Assembly (NCBI GenBank): GCA_965227695.1
Contig: OZ245760.1
Span: 806,001 to 870,000, forward strand
Reading direction: 5' to 3'
DNA: 64,000 nt
From: UBA1858 sp965227695
GTDB lineage: Bacteria; Pseudomonadota; Gammaproteobacteria; UBA4575
Made by a program: the position numbers and the translations under genes. This document shows positions 15,341 through 22,611 of this stretch, piece after piece. The notes under the pieces are model-generated. The model was not told the DNA's origin. It worked only from the letters and a program-made list of their open reading frames with translations, and did no database searches. Every line of letters begins with the position of its first letter. The first letter of the stretch is position 1.

Positions 15341-17344
15341 ATGAACAGAAGTATTTATGCGTGTTTCATTTTCGCAATGTCATGTCAAATAGCAATGGCT
15401 GCAGAAGAACTGGATACTATTACTGTTCACTCAAATGTATTTGAAGGGCAAACGCAAGATGAATTTGCGCAGTCAGTGAATGTTTTGCATGGCAAAACAC
15501 TCGAGCGAAAAAAAAGTAATTCTATCGGTGAAACAGTCAGGGATGAGTTAGGTGTGTCATCAACTTATTTTGGACCAGGTGCCAGCCGACCAATTATACG
15601 CGGGCTGGGAAGTAATCGCGTTCGTGTATTGCAAAATGGTCTCGGAGCACTGGATGCGTCAAGTATAAGTGAGGATCATGCGGTCTCAATTGAACCATAC
15701 TTCGCCGATCAAATAGAGATTCTTCGAGGACCAGCAACTTTGCGCTATGGGCCTGGAGCTATCGGGGGTGTTGTGAATGTTATAAACAACCGGATACCTT
15801 CGTCGCTGGAAAAAAATGCACTTGAATTTAAGGGGCTTGTTGAACATGCCACAGTGTCTGATGGTAATACAGCAGCATTGATGCTGAATGGGGCAATTGA
15901 CTCCTTTGCATGGTATGTCGATGGGTTAACACGAGATACGAATGATTATGATATTGATGGTTTTGCCAATGAAGATGAGCCGGAAAGTAAAAACAGGTTG
16001 TCAAATAGTGATCTAGAAACAGACACCTATAGTATAGGTGGTAGTTTTATCAATGAAAGTGGGATGATAGGGTTGGCGTTTAATCAACTTGAAACAAAAT
16101 ACGGTGTGCCTGGTGCTGAAGAAGGTGATGTGAGGATTGACCTGAAACAATATCGATATGAAGGCAGTGCAGAGTTATATAAGCCGTTTAGCGGAGTAGA
16201 GTCAATCGCGCTTAATGCAACCTTTAACAATTATCGTCATTTTGAGATTCTGGAGGGCGAGGTTGAGACTGCTTTTGACAATGAAGAGCTTGAAACAAGA
16301 CTCGAAATTGTCAATGAAATGAATGATCAATGGCATAATGCGCTGGGGATTCAATATAATGACCGGGAATTCTCTGCGCTTGGAGAAGAGGCCTATATTG
16401 CTCCTCTTGATGAACAACGCTATGGGATTTTTGCGATCTCACATTATCACAACGATACCTGGGACCTGGAAACCGGTTTGAGATTTGACCGAACCGAATT
16501 TGATCCGGAAAACGGTTCAGATGAAGAATTTGACATCTTTTCAATTTCACTGGGTGTCCAGAGAAGTCTGTCAAATAACGCCCAGTTAAATATATATGCT
16601 TCACGTGCGGAGCGCGCGCCACAGGAGGTAGCACTTTATGCAGACGGACCACATCTGGCCACGCTGACATTTGAGACAGGCTCTACTGATATTGACGAGG
16701 AAACATCCTTTAATTTTGAGGTGGGACTGGAGCAATCTACTGATCGTTATGGCTGGAAGGTAAATACATTCTATAACCATATAGAAGACTACATTTATCT
16801 TGCAAGTCTTGATGAAAATAATGATGGGATTGCAGACAGGGCTGATGAAGAAGGAATGTTCGAATTGGATGGTGAATTACTTGCCGGCACCTATGCAAAT
16901 GATGATGCCATTTTTTACGGAGTTGAGGCCGAATTTGAAACAAATCTTGTTAACAATGAAATATATACAATAGAAGGGCGTGTGTTCGGAGACTATGTGC
17001 GCGCGAAGTTTGATGATAACGATCTTGGTAACGTGCCACGTATATCCCCCGCACGAATTGGATTAGGGCTGGATGGGACAAGAGGCACATGGGCTGGTTT
17101 TGTTGATTTGATTCTGGTTGCTGAACAGAATAAAGAAGCAGATCTTGAAAGTGACACGAGTGGTTATACCCTGTTAAATGCAGGTCTTGATAAGACTGTA
17201 TATGCCGGTAATGTGGATTTAAACATATTTGTAAAAGGGAATAATCTACTGGACGAAGATGCAAGACAACATAGTTCGTTTCAGAAAGATCGTGTGTTGA
17301 TGCCTGGCAGAAACATAGTGTTAGGAATGAAAGTGGTTTATTAG
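15341..17344 (+). CDS. znuD: TonB-dependent zinc receptor, ZnuD-like
   Basis: A 667-residue outer-membrane receptor. A signal peptide (1-20, ending AMA) is followed by a TonB-box-like ELDTITV (about 23-29) and a plug domain (about 40-160) with SIGETVRDELGVSSTYFGPG, ASRPIIRGLGSNRVRVLQNG and EILRGPATLRYGPGAIGGVV. It ends in a 22-strand barrel with terminal LGMKVVY. The plug wording, including DASSISEDHAV, is that of ZnuD, the zinc receptor of Neisseria and Acinetobacter. Loops are rich in Asp/Glu and contain a few His (SHYHND, about 366-371). It would import zinc across the outer membrane with TonB energy. A Zur-like box lies upstream. Transport of another metal or heme cannot be excluded, but operator and sequence agree on zinc. 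The gene is monocistronic. Confidence 0.9.
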   Translation: MNRSIYACFIFAMSCQIAMAAEELDTITVHSNVFEGQTQDEFAQSVNVLHGKTLERKKSNSIGETVRDELGVSSTYFGPGASRPIIRGLGSNRVRVLQNGLGALDASSISEDHAVSIEPYFADQIEILRGPATLRYGPGAIGGVVNVINNRIPSSLEKNALEFKGLVEHATVSDGNTAALMLNGAIDSFAWYVDGLTRDTNDYDIDGFANEDEPESKNRLSNSDLETDTYSIGGSFINESGMIGLAFNQLETKYGVPGAEEGDVRIDLKQYRYEGSAELYKPFSGVESIALNATFNNYRHFEILEGEVETAFDNEELETRLEIVNEMNDQWHNALGIQYNDREFSALGEEAYIAPLDEQRYGIFAISHYHNDTWDLETGLRFDRTEFDPENGSDEEFDIFSISLGVQRSLSNNAQLNIYASRAERAPQEVALYADGPHLATLTFETGSTDIDEETSFNFEVGLEQSTDRYGWKVNTFYNHIEDYIYLASLDENNDGIADRADEEGMFELDGELLAGTYANDDAIFYGVEAEFETNLVNNEIYTIEGRVFGDYVRAKFDDNDLGNVPRISPARIGLGLDGTRGTWAGFVDLILVAEQNKEADLESDTSGYTLLNAGLDKTVYAGNVDLNIFVKGNNLLDEDARQHSSFQKDRVLMPGRNIVLGMKVVY

Positions 17345-17570
17345 TCACTGCATATTGTTTTTGTTGGTTTAGACTGAATCCCTTCTTAGAAACAAAGTTA
17401 TGTAAATTATGACTTGTATTATGTATTGGGCTAAGTGTATCGCTTGACTGCTGTGATTATAGATCCATGCATGGTGTTCATCGTCAATGTATGTCGCTTA
17501 AAGTGGTAAATCAGAATGAGGGTATCGATTAAATATCTCAGCGGGGTTTTGTAAAGTGTGGTTGGTATTT

Positions 17571-18074
17571 TTATTTGTATTTGCACTGCTCAATCTCATC
17601 AGCATGTGACTGGGTATGCCATTTCGAAATAGGGACAGCTGATACAGAGTTTTTTGGTGATCCTTCAATGACTCTTTCGCTATAAGCCAGATAAACAAGT
17701 GTATTATTATTGGTATCACAAAAACGAACTACTTTGAGTTTCTTGAATATTAATGAGCGACGCTCTCTGAACACCGACTCACCTTTGCTGAAAGGCTGTA
17801 AAAACTCTATCGCACCGACCTGGCGACAGTCGATTGACGCATCGGATGTATCTTCAGCGATCCCGAGAGCACCTCTATAGCCTCCTTTTTGTGCGCGACT
17901 TAGATAACACACAACTCCTTTCACTTTAGGGTCGGTAACGACTTGTATTTTTATAGAGTCGTCAGGACTTAATAAATTGAATTTCGTGTCAACGCTGCCA
18001 ATTTCCTCGCTACGAGCATTGCCCATAAATGTAATGACGAGTACTGTAAAAAAAAGAATATATTGCCTGTTCAT
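17571..18074 (-). CDS. creA: CreA family periplasmic protein
   Basis: A 167-residue protein with a signal peptide (about 1-22) followed by the CreA domain. Characteristic stretches are SEEIGSVDTKFNLLSPDDSI, DPKVKGVVCYLSRAQKGGYR, LGIAEDTSDASIDCRQVG, ERRSLIFKKLKVVRF, YLAYSERVIEGSPKNSVSAV and the final W. These align almost block for block with E. coli CreA. The four cysteines could form disulfides in the periplasm. The function of CreA is poorly known despite its place in the E. coli creABCD operon; no creBCD genes are present here. The internal ATG at 18074 is chosen because the signal peptide begins there; 32 further codons upstream look non-homologous. The C-terminus has a short extra tail compared with E. 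coli. Confidence 0.92.
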   Translation of the reverse strand: MNRQYILFFTVLVITFMGNARSEEIGSVDTKFNLLSPDDSIKIQVVTDPKVKGVVCYLSRAQKGGYRGALGIAEDTSDASIDCRQVGAIEFLQPFSKGESVFRERRSLIFKKLKVVRFCDTNNNTLVYLAYSERVIEGSPKNSVSAVPISKWHTQSHADEIEQCKYK

Positions 18075-18126
18075 GGATTGTGAAAACAGATACATGAATG
18101 AAATGATAACAGATGACGCTGAAGAA

Positions 18127-18399
18127 CTAGGCCTTAACGAGCGTATGAATGCCGATAATAATAAAGCCAATTCCAGCGATGTAATGCAGTAATTTTGTGT
18201 TAAGCTGGCTCGAAAACAAACCTCCAGCTATTACTGCCAGCGCTGTCGCCAGTATTAACGCAAGGGAGGCTGCTATAAAAACAGCCAGTTTGCTGACTTG
18301 CTGGTCTGTCGAAAATAGAAGTGTTGCAATTTGTGTTTTGTCGCCAAGTTCAGCGATAAATACGGCGGCAAATACAGTAAAGAAATATTTTAAATCCAT
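18127..18399 (-). CDS. single-repeat GDT1/UPF0016 family membrane transporter
   Basis: A 90-residue membrane protein with three helices and the family motif E-x-G-D-K-T/S (AELGDKTQIATLLFS, about 17-31). GDT1/TMEM165/MneA proteins move Mn2+ or Ca2+ in exchange for protons and usually contain two such repeats of opposite topology. Here only one repeat is encoded, and no second gene is adjacent, so the protein must dimerise or pair with a distant partner. The ATG at 18399 begins at MDLKYFFTVFAAVFIAELGD, where the family starts; the 17-codon upstream extension is not typical. It lies 52 bases upstream of creA on the same strand. No yybP-ykoY manganese riboswitch was recognised before it. Confidence 0.87.
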   Translation of the reverse strand: MDLKYFFTVFAAVFIAELGDKTQIATLLFSTDQQVSKLAVFIAASLALILATALAVIAGGLFSSQLNTKLLHYIAGIGFIIIGIHTLVKA

Positions 18400-18576
18400 G
18401 GAGATTTCTCTAATGGTAAAGTAATAAATATTTATTATACATACAGGCAATATAAAATATATTATAACTTTAACTCACTGCGAGTATTTGAAGTGGTCGT
18501 ACGTTTCAAGTTTGCGTACTTTTAACGTAATTTTTTTATAAGTGTGTTGATTATTTGGGTGACGGTGAATTACATA

Positions 18577-19134
18577 TTAACAGTGCTGTAAAAAAAGCTT
18601 GTGGAACTCTTCCTCTAACTGTGTGTTTATGCTTAAGTTATCTATTGGCCATTTTTCCAGAAATGAATTTTCTATATCAAGTTCACTGTTTGTAAACAGT
18701 GTATTCAACCACAAATGGGTGACTGATAAGGAAACTTCAATTCCTTTGAAGTCTATATCTGTTTCGCTATGGTGGAACATATCGGGATTGCTCAGATAAG
18801 ACTTTTTTATCTCTTCCATTTGCTTCCTGTAACTCATCCAGCTTGTGTAATTATAATTTCCCTGTTGATACAATAGTGATGTAAATTGTTGGTTTTCTAT
18901 AGTTAATTCCTTCCAGTGATTGTTTTGGGTGTTAGCGCCAAATACCTCGCACCAGTTTACGATTAAAGAATAAAGTAATACATACCTCTGAAAGTTCCAA
19001 AAATGTGATGCGCTCTCTTGTAGCTGTTGATTTTGACTGATTAAAGAATGGTAAATCTTCGCTCTAAAGGCTGTGTAAAAATTATCAAGCTGTGTAGAGA
19101 TTCTTCTAATGTCGTCATTTACAAGTTTATCCAT
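18577..19134 (-). CDS. hypothetical protein in AT-rich segment
   Basis: A 185-residue, probably all-helical soluble protein that I do not recognise. It is rich in Asn, Gln, Tyr, Phe and Trp (for example ASHFWNFQRYVLLYSLIVNW and NNHWKELTIENQQF), with no signal peptide and no recognisable catalytic motif. The helical layout and a MFHHSE motif faintly resemble HEPN/AbiU2-type proteins, but I do not claim membership. Base composition is clearly more AT-rich than the flanking core genes, which suggests acquisition by transfer. It starts at ATG without a clear Shine-Dalgarno. It is isolated: about 180 bases separate it from the GDT1 gene and about 770 bases without a gene lie upstream. Confidence 0.65.
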   Translation of the reverse strand: MDKLVNDDIRRISTQLDNFYTAFRAKIYHSLISQNQQLQESASHFWNFQRYVLLYSLIVNWCEVFGANTQNNHWKELTIENQQFTSLLYQQGNYNYTSWMSYRKQMEEIKKSYLSNPDMFHHSETDIDFKGIEVSLSVTHLWLNTLFTNSELDIENSFLEKWPIDNLSINTQLEEEFHKLFLQHC

Positions 19135-19908
19135 ATCGATTCATATGCTAATTAATGGCTGAAGGTACTTTATCCTGTTATTTCAATCAGTATTTATCAA
19201 TCTATAGAATATTTTATGAGCGCGGAGATATGCTCATATTATGGAGATGCTGGTATCAATCATTGTTAAAAACATTTTTATGTGTATATGCGTTTAGAGA
19301 TAACAAGTTTATTAACATATATGATCATTATCGGTCTTGCAATTATATCCAGCCTGGTATTAAAAAGTTAATGGATAATTGGCGATTTTATCATGCCTTT
19401 AATGGCGGGAAATTGTGGAGTTTAAATTGTCAGAAATTACTGGGGTGAACGTCCTCTCTGTGATTGTATCGTCACATAAATGTTGCCAAAATTATTCGAC
19501 AGATAAACTGACTGCGACCTCTGCTTGAGTTCGTAGAGATCGCAATTTGATCAGAATAATGCAACACTCAGCCAAAAGGCAGCCAGGGAATAAGCGGCCA
19601 GACCAACAAACTCGGACCAATACCGGCATACCAAATCGCCTCGGCATAGCTTGATTTTTGACACTATTTAAGTACCTCCACATCTAATGGTTTGTCTCTA
19701 TATCAGACATCCGTGTCAGTTAACTCCATACATATAGTGGGACACGTTATATATTAGAAAGTTCTAATTTATTAATATTTCTCTGTAGATTTAGAAAAAT
19801 ATATATAAATCAATAGGATAGAAATTTATCAAACAAAGCGCAGTGGTATAACACGTGGATGATAAAGAGATAGATCCGGTGGGGTGTTATACTGGATTTC
19901 TTGTCTGG
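19135..19908. other. AT-rich gene-poor region
   Basis: About 774 bases with no supportable gene. A 97-codon plus frame at 19155 and a 63-codon minus frame at 19492 lack ribosome binding sites and look like chance. Around 19560-19650 on the minus strand a third frame gives a plausible membrane-like fragment (AEAIWYAGIGPSLLVWPLIP) ending in a stop, which may be a gene remnant. A 9-bp perfect inverted repeat (GTATAACAC at 19846-19854, GTGTTATAC at 19884-19892) lies just before the end. Confidence 0.5.
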
Positions 19909-20109
19909 TTATTTTCGGAAAAAATAGAAAATAAGGGTGAGAATAATGCTTGCCAATACAGTTGTCGTGATGGGTATGTAGATACTTAAGCCATTTTTCT
20001 GATAGATGATATCACCGGGCAATCGTCCGATTGGAAATTTGCCAAGATAGGGCCAGGCAAGTCCTATAATGACTAGCAGAACACCGGTGATGATAATCAT
20101 TCTATTCAT
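19909..20109 (-). CDS. DUF2905 family small membrane protein
   Basis: A 66-residue protein with two membrane helices (about 4-21 and 46-63) separated by a conserved loop. The loop reads GKFPIGRLPGDIIYQKNG and the second helix begins IYIPITTTVLAS, which is the DUF2905 pattern (LGRLPGDI then FPLTTCI). Length and topology match the family. Its function is unknown. It stands alone between an AT-rich gene-poor stretch and the divergent ybeL homologue. Confidence 0.93.
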   Translation of the reverse strand: MNRMIIITGVLLVIIGLAWPYLGKFPIGRLPGDIIYQKNGLSIYIPITTTVLASIILTLIFYFFRK

Positions 20110-20334
20110 CTAATTTATTATATAACAAATCAAGCCCCGAACCACTTGGTTATCTGATTGGCAGGATAACCGATAGCGTAAAATGACATTACTTTGTTAA
20201 GATGAAATTCTAATAGCGGGTTTAGCTGACATGTGTCAACTACTGGTATGTTTAAAACGATAGAATTCTACCGTAGGGTAGGAAATGCGTAGCATAAAAC
20301 TTAATATTAAAATTGCATGCGGATATAGCTAATA

Positions 20335-20883
20335 ATGAGCGAAAAAAAGAATGAGCAAAAGGATAAGTACACAAGTAAGCATGATGTACTGGACGTACTC
20401 GGTGATTCTTATGAGAAATTATATGAGCATGTTGCAGACAATTTGCATCATGCGGAAGAAAAAACAGAGTCCCTGTTAAACCGGTTGCTGCATGAAGGTA
20501 AAGAAAAGGTTATGGAATTAAAGCAAATTTCTGAACATGATGCAGAACAAGTTGCTAATTGGGTCAGACAGGATATGACTGATGCAGCACATTACCTTGC
20601 GGAGACAGGCAATGAACTAAAAGACTGGTTTGGGTTTGAAACTACCCTGGTCGAAAACGAGATACTTGATCGATTTATAAAAGCGGCAGACCAGACAACC
20701 ATCGAACTTCTTCGATTGAGGGATAAATCCAGGTTAAATACACATTACCGTACCGGGGAAGTGACTGGTCCGGCGACGTTGAAATGTGATCAGTGTGGGG
20801 AAGAACTTCAGTTTCGACGCGCCGGCAAAATTCCACCCTGTCCTAAATGTCATGCGACTCATTTCAATAGGATAACCCGCTAG
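20335..20883 (+). CDS. zinc-ribbon protein, DUF1451 (YbeL-like)
   Basis: A 182-residue cytoplasmic protein. The first 120 residues are charged helices (EKLYEHVADNLHHAEEKT and following), and the C-terminus (about 138-180) is a zinc ribbon with CDQCGEELQF and PPCPKCHATHFNR. Order and spacing match E. coli YbeL, including the YRTGEVTGPATLKC segment just before the ribbon (YHSGEVVGLGNLVC in E. coli). It is about 20 residues longer than YbeL, mostly at the N-terminus. The role of the family is unknown; the ribbon suggests binding of nucleic acid or protein. It is divergent from the DUF2905 gene and convergent with the CHAD gene. Confidence 0.9.
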   Translation: MSEKKNEQKDKYTSKHDVLDVLGDSYEKLYEHVADNLHHAEEKTESLLNRLLHEGKEKVMELKQISEHDAEQVANWVRQDMTDAAHYLAETGNELKDWFGFETTLVENEILDRFIKAADQTTIELLRLRDKSRLNTHYRTGEVTGPATLKCDQCGEELQFRRAGKIPPCPKCHATHFNRITR

Positions 20884-20967
20884 GGCCAGGGCGCGGGGTT
20901 AGCCTGTCTGTCGAATTACAAAAATAGTTGATCGATGCATTAATGTGATTCGAATGAGAATGCATAG

Positions 20968-21975
20968 TTAAAGCAGAGACAGATAATTCTTGTAAAGCTG
21001 GTTAAGTCGTGTGGTCGTCCATTGTTGTTGATATTCGTTTAACAGGTTGTCCAGAGTCTGTTGTTCATTCTTGCATATGTCATCCAGTAACATAAGATGG
21101 TGACCATTGATTGTTTGTATCTGCCACCCGGCGATTCTTTCAATTAACACTTTACAGTCATTAATATCACCCAGAATAGAAGTCAGGTCGAGAATTTGTG
21201 GGTATATGATATTTTCCAGGGGTGTCGGAAATGCATTCATTGTGAGTTCCATGACATAACGCAGATTTTTACATTTGATCCGGAACTGGTGCAGTTGGTC
21301 AAGATCCGAGGTGTTTTCAGGGATTTCACTAAATACATCAGCCATGCATTGGGATAGTTTGCTTTTACCCCATACCGAAAAATCCATTGGATAACAATCA
21401 GTGCCTGGCTTGATCCCGGCACTGACCTGTTTCATTTTTCTTGCAATCGTTTTACCTTTTTTTAAGTGGTGATAAAGAGCCCTGATCTCAATCTGGGCAT
21501 GGGCTCTTTTGTTTTCAATAAACTTCACAAATAGATTATATTTCGCGGTACTTTGATATTTGTTGATGATCACATCATAGTCTCTGGCATTTCCGGCAGA
21601 TTTGCGCACTTTTTTTAAAAGCTTATATAGTTTGCGCGTTTTTTGTTGGGGGAGTAATGCGTAAAATAGCTCAAGTGCTGCAATCGCCCTTCTTGAGCCC
21701 GTTCTTAAATGGTGAATGCTCTCGCAATGGGGAGATCGCGGTTTGGCTGACTTTTTTAAGTAGAGAATAACATTATCAATGCGTGCGTGAAGTATCTGTC
21801 GTGCCAGATCCTCGACAGGCGTTGCCGCTGGTGACGGACCCGTTGCCCTGTTTTTTGATTTGCCCAAAAACTGCCTCCAGTGAGATAAGCTGACAGTCAG
21901 GCCTATGTTAGCAGAGACAGTATGCCAGGCCGAACTTTCTAAATGCCAAAACAAACGGCTCAAGAGCAACGCCAC
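20968..21975 (-). CDS. CHAD domain protein
   Basis: A 335-residue helical protein of the CHAD family (conserved histidine alpha-helical domain), which binds inorganic polyphosphate. The domain runs from about residue 55 to the end and shows both halves of the internal repeat: SIHHLRTGSRRAIAALELF with ARDYDVI, and LHQFRIKCKNLRYVMEL with LGDINDCKVL. The conserved His and Arg/Lys form the basic channel for polyphosphate in known structures. There is no CYTH domain, so it is a stand-alone CHAD protein. The start is uncertain: the listed one is GTG, and no ATG precedes the domain. No polyphosphate kinase gene is near. Confidence 0.9.
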   Translation of the reverse strand: MALLLSRLFWHLESSAWHTVSANIGLTVSLSHWRQFLGKSKNRATGPSPAATPVEDLARQILHARIDNVILYLKKSAKPRSPHCESIHHLRTGSRRAIAALELFYALLPQQKTRKLYKLLKKVRKSAGNARDYDVIINKYQSTAKYNLFVKFIENKRAHAQIEIRALYHHLKKGKTIARKMKQVSAGIKPGTDCYPMDFSVWGKSKLSQCMADVFSEIPENTSDLDQLHQFRIKCKNLRYVMELTMNAFPTPLENIIYPQILDLTSILGDINDCKVLIERIAGWQIQTINGHHLMLLDDICKNEQQTLDNLLNEYQQQWTTTRLNQLYKNYLSLL

Positions 21976-22369
21976 ATTATTCAGTGATTGTTTATGGTAA
22001 AAAACGATGCAGAATTGTTGTTACGCACTCAGAACGGCTGTTGTGGACATAGAGGCTGAAGACACTACGAAAATTTTGCCTGGCCCGGTCAATTCGATGG
22101 TAGAACATCGCACGGTCGATTACCCGTGAACGCCGGGCAATCGACCATGATTTGTTCTGTATGCGAATATTGATCTTTGGGTTGTTGTTAACAGGTTGTC
22201 GCGATCTGTGTCGGTGGGTTAAGGGTGGGCTATTGTCCGCCTGTTACCGATCGCCCGGGTTTTAAAGTAATGTTGCGTGGTTAATACCGGGTATTTGTCA
22301 TGCCTGCACGGATAGTTACAGAGCATTAAAGAATCCCTGCATACCACTCTGGTGGTCAATCTCTCCCGG
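21976..22369. other. intergenic region rich in potential RNA structure
   Basis: About 394 bases without a protein gene. Several hairpins occur in a row: CGATG/CATCG (about 22095-22110), the long stem at 22114-22146, TAACAGG/CCTGTTA framing about 22189-22257, and ACCAC/GTGGT near 22344-22357. The density of paired segments suggests a small RNA or a degenerate repeat element. No known RNA family was recognised. Confidence 0.45.
22114..22146. repeat. 33-base inverted repeat hairpin
   Basis: GGTCGATT at 22114-22121 pairs with AATCGACC at 22139-22146. After one A/C mismatch, CCCG pairs with CGGG around a 7-base loop. No T tract follows on either strand, so it is not a standard terminator. Confidence 0.75.
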
Positions 22370-22447
22370 TTACTTGACAAACATTAATAGCAAGGCGAAC
22401 CCGCCTAATAAAATCAATGGTACCAATATACTGTAAAGTTCTTGCAT
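22370..22447 (-). CDS. 25-residue single-helix membrane protein
   Basis: A short frame with good signals: AAGGA lies 8-9 bases upstream of the ATG. The product, starting MQELYSILVPLILLGGF and ending LLLMFVK, is almost entirely one membrane helix. Its start resembles the first helix of small respiratory accessory proteins such as CcoS, but it stops at residue 25, so I leave the function open. It lies downstream of the terminator of the diheme lipoprotein gene, on the same strand, and upstream of the structured region. The Shine-Dalgarno and uninterrupted hydrophobic design make it more likely real than chance. Confidence 0.6.
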   Translation of the reverse strand: MQELYSILVPLILLGGFALLLMFVK

Positions 22448-22562
22448 TGAATTTTCCTTGAATATGAATAAATAGTAATTTTACCATCAAATGATGATTT
22501 GATTTTAAGTATTGCCAATATTCTGGCTGGATCAGTCATGAATATCCCGAAAATTCTTCCAT

Positions 22563-22592
22563 AAAAAAAGCCCGCTTTCAAGAGCGGGCTTT
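22563..22592 (-). terminator. rho-independent terminator of the diheme lipoprotein gene
   Basis: A perfect 10-bp stem (AAAGCCCGCT with AGCGGGCTTT, loop of 6) is followed on the minus strand by a run of seven T. It begins about 20 bases past the stop codon of the lipoprotein gene. Confidence 0.95.
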
Positions 22593-22611
22593 GTCTGGCA
22601 CGCTTTAATCT

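Noticed and set aside
18400..18576. yybP-ykoY manganese riboswitch before the GDT1-like gene
   Set aside because: The conserved riboswitch core sequences were looked for and not found in the AT-rich leader.
19155..19448. 97-codon plus-strand frame in the AT-rich gap
   Set aside because: No ribosome binding site and no recognisable protein character; long frames are expected by chance less often here but the residue mix is unconvincing.
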